Part shown: positions 43,334-55,304 of the stretch, piece after piece
Layout: every line of letters starts with the position of its first letter
Numbering within the stretch: position 1 is the first letter of the stretch
Origin: Podarcis raffonei
Lineage: Eukaryota; Chordata; Lepidosauria; Squamata; Lacertidae
Direction of reading: 5' to 3'
Assembly (NCBI RefSeq): GCF_027172205.1
Contig: NC_070604.1
Coordinates: 75,553,023 to 75,617,022 of the forward strand
Length of the DNA: 64,000 nucleotides
Program-made: the position numbers and the translations under genes
Notes under the pieces: model-generated
The model's database searches: none
The model's input: only the letters and a program-made list of their open reading frames with translations
What the model was told of the DNA's origin: nothing

Positions 43334-44990
43334 TAGGACTGGTGCACTCTCCAGGTCTGGCATCTGGTTTGGCTTCCCACAGCCCCATGGTATATGTTTT
43401 AATGGTTGCTCCACTGCAAGTCATTTGTTGCACCCAGCAAAAGCTTTCCTTGCATTGCCAAGACCTGATAAAACACTGCTACAAAATCCTCACCAGTAGA
43501 AAACAGGGATGCACTGACAGCACAGTCATCAACCCATGCTTATTTGCCCTGCAACTTATGAGATGGGACTGCAAGGCATATTTACAGTACTTCCTATTAC
43601 TGCATTACAGCCCTTATTAATTTTAAACATACATTTTTTCACTTCTCCAAAGGGAGAACTATATTTGGTAAGTGTGTGTGTGTAATCTATCTACCCACTA
43701 GCAAGAAATGAACCTTTAATGAGAGGCATTTTAATGAGTAGGTTTTTCTTCCTTAGTTCCCTTATTTCAGCCCTTGGAGGGATCTGACATTTCCCTGCAT
43801 TCATTACTCCAGTCTTGGATGGACAGTTGCCTCCCAACAGTGCCATTTAAGTCCCAGTTTATGTACACCTGCAGTGGAAATGGGGGCGGAATCACTGCAT
43901 GAATCAGACTTTTATCTGACAGAGGGGAGTTTTAATTCTTCAGGTTTGACAAAACGATGAATACAAAAAGTCAGAGCCTACTCCTATGTGAAAAGCCTCA
44001 ACTGTAAAGTTTAAGACTGCAGCACCGGGTTTCCAAAACATTCACTTCTAAGAAATAACTACTCCACAAAACATTGATGCATGTAGCATCATATGTTATG
44101 CTTTGCAATTTCAGGAATTTCTCAGTGTAAGGAACTGACCAGATCTGGCAGTAGCATTCTTTCTGAGAGTGGAGGAAGAAAAGGGCACCAATCAACAGAA
44201 CAAAGAGTTATAAAAAAAATGAGTCAACCCTCAAAATGTGCTAAGGGTTTATTTATTTTCAGAAGAATCCCAAGAGCTTGCATAGTGCATTCTGGGTATA
44301 GCATGCCTTTTCTCATCAGAGGCAATCATCACTTATTGCCTTCAGAATAATGAGTTCATATTTTTTCAGAAAGATCTAGCACAAAAAGGAGTTAGAGTGT
44401 CTGATTGTAAAATGATATCTGTCTTTGATGTGGCGCACACACGCAAATCAGAATGAGAGAGCATTTGTCCTCCCTACCCACTCAGAACCATCCTTGCCTT
44501 CTGCATCCCATACAGGATCACATAATGTTCAATGCAGCTTATGTGCATAAAATCCAATACATGTATACTCACTCACATGTATTGTGATTTTATCTGGGAA
44601 CTCTACTGAATGAAATTAGCTTGTGCTGGTTAGATTTTACCCACATCGGCCATGTTTGAATGTTATGCCCTTGTGTGGATATTGTGGTGTGTCATCAGCA
44701 GGGCAGTCACACTGGTGGGCAGATATATTATTGTTTCCTCTCCACATATATAAGCCAAATCAAACTTTATTGCGGTCCAAAGACCCACAAAATAATTTCA
44801 AAACTAGATACAGTTAAAACGACCAGACTGACAGATGGAAGAAACCAAGGCAGTCATTTTGTTTTATCTAGGGCATAATGATCTTTGTTTATTAGAACCT
44901 CTGAAAGAAACTTTTCCACAGCCAGTGTAATATCATTTTACCTGTCTTCCAAAACATATTTAATATGGAAGGCAAGCCAAATCAGGAATA
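43334..44990. other. Intergenic, nothing recognised
   Basis: Unique-looking sequence with no clear repeat or exon. Confidence 0.5.
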
Positions 44991-45204
44991 CAGTGGTACC
45001 TCGGGTTAAGTACTTAATTCGTTCCGGAGGTCCGTTTTTAACCTGAAACTGTTCTTAACCTGAAGCACCACTTTAGCTAATGGGGCCTCCCGCTGCTGCC
45101 GCGCTGCCGGAGCAAGATTTCTGTTCTCAACCTGAAACAAAGTTCTTAACCCGAGGGTTAGCGGAGTCTGTAACCTGAAGCGTATGTAACCCAAGGTACC
45201 ACTG
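44991..45204. mobile_element. TA-flanked MITE family A, copy 2
   Basis: Starts CAGTGGTACCTCGGGTTA, ends CCAAGGTACCACTG, flanked by TA on both sides. 214 bp; the orientation of the internal region is inverted relative to copy 1, and about 28 bp are missing internally. Confidence 0.9.
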
Positions 45205-45314
45205 TAAGTGGAATCTGATACAGCCCAAAGAAACTCCTCATTCAGAAGAAGAAATAACTTCCACTTCTGCTTTGTGATCGTTTCCAAGGTGACTTCCCTT
45301 CAGGATCCTTTCAG

Positions 45315-45450
45315 GCAGAGACTGGTGACCTGCAGCACTCCAGATGTTCTTGGACTACAACTCCCATCATCCCTGACCAAAGGACATGCTGGCTGAGGCC
45401 AATGGAAGCTGGAGTCTAACAAGATCTTCCAGTTCTATGATTCTATGACA
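45315..45450. mobile_element. MITE remnant joined to a CR1 3' terminus
   Basis: 'ctccagatgttcttggacta' and 'caatggaagctggagtctaa' form the hairpin arms. It runs directly into 'gatcttccagttctatgatt', the last bases of a CR1 element. Confidence 0.55.
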
Positions 45451-45667
45451 ACAAATTGCCCCTCGCTGGTCTAGATGAACCAACAATTTGGCTCAGGTTA
45501 AGGTACAATTCTGTACATGTACATCAGATGATCACATGCTTCCTAGATACTTCCCCGAAAGGAACATTTTGTCTGGTTTATCCTTCCACAAGAACATTTT
45601 GTTGAAAAATAACAAGAGCTTTCAACATGATGCGTGTCAAGGGTTTGGTGGCAACTCCAAAATGAGT

Positions 45668-46023
45668 GGTGCTGTGGTCTAAACCACTGAGCCTAGGGCT
45701 TGCCAATTGGAAGGTCAGCAGTTCGAATCCCCGTGATGGGGTGAGCTCCCATTGTCTGGTCCCAGCTCCTGCCAACCTAGCAGTTCAAAAGCACTTCAAA
45801 GTGCAAGTAGATAAATAGGTACCACTCCGGCAGGAAGGTAAACAGTGTTTCCGTGCACTGCTCTGGTTTCACCAGAAGTGGCTTCGTCATGCTGGCCACA
45901 TGACCCAGAAAAACTGTCTGCGGACAAACGCCGGCTCCCTCAGCCTGTAAAGCAAGATGAGTGCCACAACCCCAGAGTCATTTGCGACTGGACTTAACTG
46001 TCAGGGGTCCTTTACCTTTTTTA
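45668..46023 (+). mobile_element. Sauria-type tRNA-derived SINE, copy 3
   Basis: Head GGTGCTGTGGTCTAAACCAC, B box AGTTCGAATCCCC at 45720, body GTAGATAAATAGGTACCAC, tail GGTCCTTTACCTTTTTTA. Probable target duplication CCAAAATGAGT / CCAAAATGGGT (45657-45667, 46024-46034), one mismatch. Confidence 0.9.
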
Positions 46024-46034
46024 CCAAAATGGGT

Positions 46035-46810
46035 CTCAAATGAGTTGTATCCACAGAGTGTCCCAAAAGAGTGAATGAGGGGAGAGAAAAGTTGGTATTT
46101 AGTTGCAATTTGAGTTTTATAGGGGAAATGTTTTCGACCTGTGCAAAACAGGGGGGAAATAGTTCAAAATTATTTATGAGCTGTCACGTAGTCAAAACTA
46201 TAATTTTAAAGGAAGAAAAGGCTGTTGGGGATTCTACACTAGAGAAGTAATATATTTAGCCAATGCTGACATTGCTAAAGATAAACAAATGGAATTTTCA
46301 AGGCTCAGCAGTAAATCACTGCCTGTATTGCTCACTACTCTTGTCAGCGCCTTATCATCCCTCATAAAGAAATGTTTTATTTATTAAACATGGTATTTTA
46401 CTTTTACATGCCATCCGGGACACAAACAGTCCTCGTAACAGGATCTGAATTTCCATGAGAAAGTAACAATGAAGTCATCATTACGCCCATTCTTTACTGC
46501 CACATTACAAACCAGCTACAAAAAAAACCTGTGGGTGTTGCTAATTTGATCTGTTCGTAAGTTGACATTATTATCTTACTCCAAAGACTTATGATATAGG
46601 CTGAATAGCTGAGCTTAAATTCTGAGTTCTTTTGAGCCTTAGAAGCAGAGAAAGCCCACATCTGATCTTTCCCCCGAAGATACAATTTCAACTTTTCAAC
46701 CGCAGCCAGTGTGCTTTATAGCCACTTGGTCAATAAATTATTTAACTTTTACAGATATTTTATGTCATTATGTAAGCATTTGGTTTAAGTGATCGTGCAC
46801 CAAATGTCCA
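46035..46810. other. Intergenic, repeat-free stretch
   Basis: AT-rich and without repeats I recognise. Words such as AGATAAACAAATGG and CATTACAAACCAG stand out; a candidate conserved non-coding element (see findings). Confidence 0.4.
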
Positions 46811-46825
46811 TAGTCTTTCAGGATA

Positions 46826-47181
46826 AAGGTAAAGGTACCCCTGCCCGTACGGGCCAGTCTTGACAGACTCTGGGGTTGTGCGCCCATCTCACTTAAGAGG
46901 CCAGGGGCCAGCGCTGTCCGGAGACACTTCCGGGTCACGTGGCCAGCGTGACAAAGCTGCATCTGGCGAGCCAGCACAGCACACGGAACGCCGTTTACCT
47001 TCCCGCCAGTAAGCGGTCCCTATTTATCTACTTGCACCCGGAGGTGCTTTTGAACTGCTAGGTTGGCAGGCGCTGGGACCGAACAACGGGAGCGCACCCC
47101 GCCGTGGGGATTCGAACTGCCGACCTTTCGATCGGCAAGTCCTAGGCGCTGAGGTTTTACCCACAGCGCCACCCGCATCCC
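46826..47181 (-). mobile_element. Sauria-type tRNA-derived SINE, copy 4, with perfect 15-bp TSD
   Basis: Flanked by TAGTCTTTCAGGATA at 46811-46825 and 47182-47196, an exact 15-bp duplication. The element starts AAGGTAAAGGTACCCCTGCC. Its reverse complement carries GGCAGTTCGAATCCCCACGG (B box). Full length (356 bp) and little decayed, so a fairly recent insertion. Confidence 0.95.
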
Positions 47182-47734
47182 TAGTCTTTCAGGATAGTTG
47201 TCTGCAAAATGCCAGGCATTTCCAAGGCATGGTTGACCTTTCATTGTGGGGTAGGAAGTAGGCTGACTGAAAACAGTACAAATATTCCAGGAGAGTTCAT
47301 CCAACCACAGCTGGTCTAAGGTATTGGGATCTCTTTTATCAATTGCCTCTTGAGGCAGGAGCACTTTACAGAAATCACATCATGTTCTTTATTTTTTATT
47401 GTATGGCTGTTTGATTGCTATGGAAGCTTCCAGAAACATCCAAGCAAAACACACCTGCTCTGTTTCATATGCCAGGTACTTCCAAACATTGGCGGATCCC
47501 ACCAGTTCTCAGAAGTGACATAAATAGCCAGCAATAAATTAAAGTGCTGATGGACTGGCTGGTGGTAGATCGTAATCTGGACTTATCACTTAACTGCATT
47601 AACTGATAGCTCACTGCAGAAAAGCTGTAAATCATCTTCGTGGAATTACTGAACTGACCTTTTAGTTCACAATTTTTATGCACTTTGGTATGGTTGTTGC
47701 AGCTTCGAAACCTTCTTCAAAATATTACTATAAT

Positions 47735-47868
47735 TCAGGTGTGGGAAACCTTTGTTCTCCCCCATGTGCTGCTGAGTCCTATCATCCCTGACCATTGACC
47801 ATGCTTGCTAAGACTGATGGGAGTTGTAGTTCAGCAATATCCGGAGGGCCAAAGGTTCACCCCTCCTG
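47735..47868. mobile_element. hAT-type MITE, diverged
   Basis: Starts CAGGTGTGGGAAACCTTTGT. Its right arm GATGGGAGTTGTAGTTCAGC and 'ggagggccaaaggttcaccc' mirror the left arm. Confidence 0.65.
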
Positions 47869-48149
47869 CCATAGTCAGTTTGCTGGGTTAACAGGGCATG
47901 GATGATGGTGTCCTTATTCCTATCCTCCAGGAAGGGGTGCAGGCAGTAAACTGATAAAAATATAATCTTGGCTACCATTGCTACCAGTACTTCAAGAAAC
48001 AAAGCTGGATCCAAGAGTAACCCAGATTATGAATGTGCTCTCCCAAGAAAATGTGACTATATCAAGGACAGGTAAACTGCATTCCCCAAGAACAAGTGTT
48101 GGATGGTTATCTGTCATGGATCTTTTAGCTGAGATTCCTGTATTGCCAG

Positions 48150-48212
48150 GGATTGGACTAGATGCCTTGGGGACTCTTCCAACTCTACCATTCTATGAGT
48201 CTATGAAATGGG
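48150..48212 (+). mobile_element. CR1 LINE 3' end
   Basis: 'gggattggactagatgcctt', 'actcttccaactctaccatt', 'ctatgagtctatga': the CR1 terminus. Confidence 0.8.
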
Positions 48213-48395
48213 CCACCAGACTGCTGTTCCTTTGGATTCCATTTCCATTTATAAGCAGTAGTTTTAGGATTACTGTGACTGTATTTGTTGGGTGGGTTGG
48301 AAGAAATAGATCTGGGTGTCATAGGCATGCACAGCAAACCTAAGGACAATATTTCTCAGCTGCTTCATATACATGTTGAGCAGAATTCATGTTAG

Positions 48396-48535
48396 AGAAG
48401 GGTCTCCCAAACTTCGGTTTCCGGTTGTTTTTGGACTATAATTCCCATCATTCTTGACCACTGGTCCTGCTAGCTAGGGATGATGGAAGTTGTAGTCCAA
48501 ACTAGCTAGAGACCCAAGTTTGGGAAACCCTGTGT
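48396..48535. mobile_element. hAT-type MITE, diverged
   Basis: GGGTCTCCCAAACTTCGGTT and its inverse 'acccaagtttgggaaaccct' bound a hairpin containing 'gactataattcccatcattc' and 'gatgatggaagttgtagtcc'. Confidence 0.7.
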
Positions 48536-48536
48536 T

Positions 48537-48760
48537 AGAGGAAGGACCACAGCTCAGGGACTGAGCATGTGCTTGGAGTACTGAAGTTCCTGGGTTCGGT
48601 TTGTAGCATTTCCTGTTAAAGGGGTCAGGTAATGAGAGAGATTTCTGCTGGAGACTTGGAAAGCTTCTGCCAATCAGAGAAGACAGCACCAGGCTTGATG
48701 GACAAACAGCCTGATGTTGTAAAGCAGCTTCCTGATATTCCTATGCAGTGTTGGAATAAA
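48537..48760 (+). mobile_element. tRNA-derived SINE (second family)
   Basis: 'accacagctcagggactgag' (A-box-like), 'tcctgggttcggtttgtagc' (B-box-like), then 'gctggagacttggaaagctt' and 'gtaaagcagcttcctgatat'. Matches the family seen at 31655 and 52926. Confidence 0.7.
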
Positions 48761-49369
48761 ATGCAGAGGTTTACCATATGATAATTCTCAGGGGATAGAA
48801 CAGATTCACCTAACACCACTTTCTGAGAATGCCCAGTTACGTAAGACCAGAACAACCACCGAAGCACAAGCTCCAGGACTCCAAAGTCTTTGCAGTAGCT
48901 CAAGAAGGATTTGGCGGCCAGTGGTATCAAATGGCACAAAGGGGTCACCAAGACTGGACAGACATACTCCTGGCGAAGACCATCAGACAAAGCACAGCCT
49001 GAAACACAGCTAGAAAGGTCCTAGAAAATCTTCTTAGGAATGCAAAGAGACAAAACTAAATTGGTTGAGGTAATGCAATATTTCTGATCAAGGACACATT
49101 GTCTTGCCCAGACTTAGAAAGAAGGAAATGTTGACTGCCTGCAAAGTCCAGTTCATAATTGTGAAACATTGCATTGCATCATTGTCAAGGATGGCACAAC
49201 AAGATGATTAGACAGGTGCTTTTTATTCCCGTTTTAATAAGTTTGATTGTGTTGCAGGAAAATCAGCCACGGGGCCTTTGGAATCACCTTTCATTCCATC
49301 ATCTCTTTCCTCCTCCTATGTCTCAGTGGTGGGCCTTCAGATTCAGCCCCCAACATCTCCAGTGAAGGT

Positions 49370-49480
49370 GGGAGGGATTCCTGTCTGAAACCCTGGAAAG
49401 CTGCTGCCAAACATTGACAATACTGAGGCAGAGGCATCAATGACCTGACTCAGTATAATGCAGCTTTATATGTCCCCCTT
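49370..49480 (+). mobile_element. SINE (second family), 3' part only
   Basis: 'gattcctgtctgaaaccctg', 'aagctgctgccaaacattga', 'gacctgactcagtataatgc' match the body of the family at 48537. Confidence 0.65.
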
Positions 49481-49970
49481 TTAATTTAGCTTTTGCAAGG
49501 CTCTGTGTGCCCCTGCAACACCAAAATGCACATCTCCCATGTTATAAACACACACAACCCTCTCCGATCTGTGTTGGTAGAAAGCACTTCACTGCGTCAC
49601 GTATGCCCCAATAAAGTAATAATTTTGAAGAAACAAAGATGGTTTTGGTGATCGCTCCAAATTAATGAAAAACTATATGAAACAAAATTGTCCTATATAA
49701 TACAGTAGCGCTTATGCACTGAGGTCTCTAAGGACCCTCATATTAATCTCTTGCCCAGTCCTGATAATCATGAACTCATGCCTTCAGCTCAAAACCTCCT
49801 GAGGGTATGAATATATAAATAATAATATATGGTTAACACCTCTTTACTTTAACTACTGTAGTAACATAATGGTGTTGTTAAATATGGGGCCACTTAGATC
49901 CAAAATACATTGTGGATCTATAGTGTTTCATCCCTCCTGCACTTTAATTGGGATCACACTGACCCTAAAA

Positions 49971-50178
49971 AAGAGGTCTGTTCTTAACCTGAAACTGTTC
50001 TTAACCTGAAGCACCACTTTAGCTAATGGGGCCTCCTGCTGCCACCGTGCCGCCGGCATGCGATTTCTGTTCTCATCCTGAAGCAAAGTTCTTAACCCGA
50101 GGTACTATTTCTGGGTTAGCAGAGTCTGTAACCTGTAGTGTCTGCAACCTGAAGCGTCTGTAATCGGAGGCACCACTG
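49971..50178. mobile_element. TA-flanked MITE family A, copy 3 (one end lost)
   Basis: 'gtctgttcttaacctgaaac' to 'ggcaccactg', followed by TA. Lacks the CAGTGGTACCTCGG left end, so 5'-truncated; otherwise collinear with copy 2. Confidence 0.85.
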
Positions 50179-52254
50179 TAACAAACATTTTACAGTTTCA
50201 ATATTTTTGATACCAGTTATGATGGTCTCAGATGTGTCAGACAGGAGAGCTGTGTCTCCTCCTTTTACTTCACTCCACCCCCAGAATCAATGGATTTGTT
50301 ATTTGCATTATATGAAGATGAGCGATATCATGCCAGCAGCACCTGATACGGCCTACATTACAAAGGTGCTAAAATAAAATTGGGGTGATATCTGGAAAAA
50401 CCACACATTTCCATTAAGCTTTTCTTGCCTTTGAAACCCCCTAACTCAAGGCTGATCTTACAATGTAAGGAGTATATTGAATGATGGTTTAAGATTGCCA
50501 AACATCAATGATGCCAGACATAATTGCCGGTGCTTCATAGTTTTGGAATGTTACTGATTTACCGAGAACTGAGTGACAAAATAGACTGATTACAAACACC
50601 CAAAACTGTTTCTTACATATGAGCCTTCCACAAATTAATATTCCAATGCTCCAGATCAAATGCTTCCATGTGTTAATTTAAAAGCCATATAGCGCCTTCT
50701 CAGTGTCATGGAGCCAAAACTGAGTCCAGCACTGTAAGCTGATACAATCTTTTCCAGAAGGCAGCCAAAAAAAAACCCTAAAATTTATGTAATAGACCAG
50801 TCTGTCAATGGAAACTAGAATGAAGATGATCCCACACAGGTCTGCAGTTAACCTAAGTGATGACACAGAGAGAAAATATTTGATTGGACTTTTGCAAATG
50901 ATTAATACATTTCGCAATGCGTTGCTGACCTGGAGTCAATTTTCCTGGCTATAGCTTAGCCCAAGAGTATCAGACAGCATATCATCCATTTGCCTTACAT
51001 CTCTGGAACTGCATGGTAAGATTATGTCATGTTGTGGCAGAGCTCCATTCTGCTGTGCTCTCTTTGTAAGGGGAACCGTTGTATTACAAGTGCCCTTTGA
51101 AGGAGCTGTTTCATGCTATGCCTTTGTATACCTGCAAACAATTCCAATATAGGAACACTGGAAGAGGCAGGTACCAATACGCAAATGTGCAGTAAAGCAC
51201 ATGACTAAGAACTACAGCTAGGGATTGCGCAACGCTGGAGATAGACTCTACAGGAATCAGTCCTGATGTTGTTTCATGGGAATATGGTCTCAACATCCTG
51301 GAAATAGATGCTGTTGAGAAGCCAGGGGTGAACAGTGTGCAAGTCTCAGTGGCCACTGTATAAAAAATATGGGAGAGTCAAGCAGTGGGGGGGGGGGGCA
51401 GTGAAAAATAGGAGTTGGGAGTCTGTTGCCTGGAGTGAAACAGATCCAAGAAAGCTTTGTATCTTAGGGAAAGGGGAGGTTACAGATACAGGGCAGATCT
51501 ATTGAGCTGGGGAGTGAGAGGTCATAGTGAGAGCTTTGACGTGCGTGACAAGTCAGTTCTCTTTAAGCCAGGGAAATATTTAGTTCTCTCAGGGATTGCA
51601 GAGATTCTAAACAGAGTAGTATGATCAGAAAGGGAGCTTTTCACAAACCACATTCACCATTTGTTTAGATTTATATTCTACCCTTTCTCAAAGGCTTGGG
51701 GCAGATTGAAAATTAAAAGCATACAATGCGATAACATACAGCATTTACATCAAGGGGGTAGGAAGCCTGCAAACTGTGGGTCAAATCCAGCCCTGTGCAG
51801 GTCCCGGTTTGACCCTCGGGGCTGTTTTCTGCCAACCACACCCACTTGCCACACACATGTGACATCAGGTATAGGGCAGGTAATATTGTGTTTGAATGCT
51901 GTGACCTGCCATGGGACTTCAGGCTGAAGGGAGGGTAATAAAATTAATAAATCAATTCACAATATTTCTAATTCAGACAGGGTGGCCACATGCTATCACG
52001 AGCGCCTTGGTTCCATCACTATCAGGCATAGTTTGGCAGCCTCAGGTCAAAAAGGAGAAGAAAGGGAGGGAATTTGAAAGCTGGCACCCAGGGATGGAGG
52101 TGCCCCCCCCCCTGTACCTGCAGCAGACAGAGATGTATACAAATTTAATAAATAATAATAACATAATGAAAGCATAACTTATGTAAGCTACAAAATTTCA
52201 CCACGGTGGACAGTGAGAGGCATAATGTATTTTGTTGTCAGAAAACAATGTCTT
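50179..52254. other. Intergenic, little recognised
   Basis: Mostly unique-looking, with a G run at 51388-51400 and a LINE-end-like piece at 51661-51720. 51745-51840 resembles a worn hAT repeat. No gene. Confidence 0.45.
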
Positions 52255-52440
52255 CTATAGACATGGCAGTTCTTCAAGTACCTAAAGTTGGCTATCATCT
52301 CTCTTCTTAACACCAGGCTAAACATGTCCAACTCCTGCAACCTTTCCTCCCACAATTTGGTCTGCAGGCCCCTCACCACCCTTCCATTCTCCTCTGGATA
52401 TGTCCCTGTTTGTTGGTAACCTTCTTAAACTGTGTTCCAG
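52255..52440 (-). mobile_element. CR1 LINE 3' region
   Basis: 'ttggctatcatctctcttct', 'caccaggctaaacatgtcca', 'actcctgcaacctttcctcc', 'cttcttaaactgtgttccag' follow the CR1 3' UTR order (compare 54858-55300). Confidence 0.75.
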
Positions 52441-52925
52441 TTTATAGATATCCTCCTCAATGCTGTGAATAATTTAATGTTCTTCCATTATTCCTAGAGC
52501 AATCATTTTATATTATTTTATTAGTTCTAATCATCAGATGGCGTGCAGTCTGATCTCAATGTTCTCACAGATGTCTATTAACCAAAATCCCTTAAGTCCT
52601 CCTTAGGTTTTCAGTGCAATAGATGTAAGTTTTTATTGTTATCTGTTGACAGGTTGATGCTTTTAGCACTTGGGTTAAGAGACAGAGGAGACCCAGATAA
52701 AATGTTAGCACTCAACGCCCTTAAATTTGACTGACCAGAGTTTGGATGCGGATCACACTGATCCCTCAAATACAGAGGCGTGTGACCCTCTCTATAAGCA
52801 ATTAAAGCGATTTACTCTTCTCAAGGTTAGGATGTATTGTAGTTTCCTTTCTCTGCCATAAATCACAGTTGTGTATAATCCAGGGAGTAGCAAATTAAGT
52901 ATGAAGGGGTTTCATTCTTGGTTAC

Positions 52926-53110
52926 ATTCACAGGAACATACAAAGCTGCCTTACAAGTGGTCAGACTACTGGTCCGTCTAGCTCAGTAAGGTCTACACTG
53001 ATTGGTTGTGGCTCCGAGGAATCTCTAGCCATACCTGGAGATGCTAGTGGTTGAAGCTGGAATCTTCTGCCTGAAAAACAGAGGTTCTACCATTAAGATA
53101 TGGCCCTTCT
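52926..53110 (-). mobile_element. tRNA-derived SINE (second family)
   Basis: 'catacaaagctgccttacaa', 'gtccgtctagctcagtaagg', 'gagatgctagtggttgaagc', 'ggttctaccattaagatatg': reverse complement of the family, full length but diverged. Confidence 0.65.
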
Positions 53111-53299
53111 CTCAAGACTAGAGTTCTGCAACCAAAGATTTGGTTGGTTCAAACTTCCTAATCCCCCGACACTCCTGGTCATGTGACTACTTCACCACTT
53201 TTGTAGGCCCATCTATCTGCCTTGCCTTTCCATAGGATCAAACCAGTTTAGGAAATGGCAGCCAGAAACCTGCTACGTGGCCAGATCAACTGTGACCCA

Positions 53300-53740
53300 T
53301 AGGTGCTGACTCTAGGGGGGCAGGGCACCCACAATGCAGGGCTCCAACGTGACTTCTGGTTTCTACCAGAAGTCATGGCGGAGCCCCAACGCGACCTCCC
53401 AGACGAAGCCAGAGACCCTGCCAGGCCTCCAAACGTGACTTGCAGTAGAAACCAGAGCTTATGTCGGAGGTCTTAGGAGGCTTCAGACGTGACCTCCAAA
53501 ACCCTGTGAGGTCTCAGAAGCGACGTCCAAGGCCCTGCCCGGCCTCCAAATGTGACCTGATAGAAACTAGAAGTTGCGTTGGAGGTCTCGCAAGGCCTTG
53601 GACATAACCTCCGAGACCCCTCGAGGCCTTGGAAGCGCTGCTACTCTGCCGAGACAATGTGATGTCACACTACATCACGGGCACCATTGGGTGCTCATAA
53701 CCTGGGGCCCAAGTCAGTGCCTCTGCTGTGACCTCAGGGA
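53300..53740. mobile_element. Unassigned GC-rich element with inverted ends and internal degenerate repeats
   Basis: Left end AGGTGCTGACTCTAGGGGGG; reverse complement of the right end AGGCACTGACTTGGGCCCCA. Inside are six or more degenerate units around 'cgtgacctcc.a.accctg.gaggcctc'. CpG-rich against an AT-rich background. No open frame of interest. Confidence 0.5.
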
Positions 53741-53814
53741 AATCCAGCCAATCACTGCCAGAGACCTGATCACTACCATCACCTTCATACTCAATAGTAC
53801 TATGGGATTGGGGT

Positions 53815-53870
53815 TGGACTAAATGCCTCTTCAGCATACCCCACCAAGCCTGTGATTCTATGCTTGCAAG
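53815..53870 (+). mobile_element. CR1 LINE 3' end
   Basis: 'ggttggactaaatgcctctt', 'caagcctgtgattctatgct': diverged CR1 terminus. Confidence 0.6.
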
Positions 53871-54857
53871 ACTGGGATCTGGATAAGAAGACAACTTCTA
53901 AAATGGTCAGACTAGTTCCTTTTCTTAGGTAAATAGCTTTGCAGGATATGTTAAGGGTTCCCTTTGTTATGTAAGCCAGGGGCAGTATGTTGCCATAGAA
54001 CTAAGTAGCTGGAGATGCTTCAGGAAAGCAACACCAGTATGGCAAAAGAGGGCATCTCTTTCTTTTTCTCCCCCTGCCTCAGTTGGAAGTTATGGCACTG
54101 AGGTGTCTGTTCATGTGAAAGAGAATAATAGACTGGCAATTTTGCAGTCACACAGAATCAGAGAAGAGGGCTGAGTTTTAGTCACTGAAAGCTAACAGCA
54201 TTTGGAGGTGTGGTTGTGTCCCCCAAGGAATCTGATGGGAAGGTGTGAACTTTAAGAAACCTGTTGAAGTTAAGCTTTGTCTCCACCTATGCTCACCTGC
54301 CTATGTGGGTAAATAAAACCATTTTCCACAAAAAAGGAAAACAAACAGAACCTGGGTATGCACTATGCCCCTGGAATTATCACCACTCAGAGAATAGGAG
54401 TGAGCATTGCAGTACGGATATCTGATGCTAGCTTGTATTTTTTAACACAAGATTGTTTTCAAGTCTCATTTCATTTTTGCTTTCACAAGCAACTTTGATC
54501 ACAGTGAAGACTGTAAGAAAACGAAATGTGCCAAAAATGCTGAAAAGAAACAGTCCAATAGATTTTCTTTGGACACTATCTCATGATGACTTTGGACTGT
54601 TGTACTGAATTCTAAAGCCAACCAATCTCTTTAGAAAGAAGCATCAGATTTCTCTAGTTAGGCAAAGATAAGAACATGCTTGTAACAAAGTATTTTTGAA
54701 TAATATATTTTTCAAGAGTCACTTGAGGTTATTGTGAAATGTATTTAAGTGCAGAGTGTATCATGGAATGGAAGCTGCTTTCCCACTGGAGAAAAAACAT
54801 GGTAACTTGGGAAGATTATCTAATCTACCCTTCACAGTTCAAATACATCAATTATGT
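53871..54857. other. Intergenic, nothing recognised
   Basis: AT-rich unique-looking sequence; no exon or repeat identified. Confidence 0.45.
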
Positions 54858-55300
54858 ATTCAGAGAATTGTGGAGTTGGAAGAGACCATTCATCTAGTCC
54901 AACCCTCTGCAATGCAGGAATCTCAACTAAAGCATCCATGACAGAGGGCAATCCAACCTCTGCTTAAAATCCTCCAATGAAGGAAAGAACACCATCCTCG
55001 TTGAACAGTTCTCACCACTACAAAGCCCTTCCTGATGTTTAGTCAGAATCTCCTTTCTTGTAACATGAAGCCATTGGTTCAGAACCTACCCTCCAGAGCA
55101 GGAGAAAACAAGCTTGCTCATCTTCCATGTGACAGTCCTTTAGCTATTTGAAGATGGCTATCATATCTCCCCTCAGTCTTTTCCAGGCTAAGCATACCCA
55201 ACTCCCTCCTCATAAGGCTTGACTTCCACACTCTTGATCATCTTGGTTTCCCTTCTCTGCACACGTTCCAGCTTGTGAATCCTTCTTAAATTGTTGTAAT
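54858..55300 (-). mobile_element. CR1 LINE 3' UTR fragment
   Basis: 'attgtggagttggaagagac', 'ctagtccaaccctctgcaat', 'caaagcccttcctgatgttt', 'gctatcatatctcccctcag', 'ttggtttcccttctctgcac' give the whole CR1 3' order in reverse. About 440 bp. Confidence 0.85.
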
Positions 55301-55304
55301 TGTT

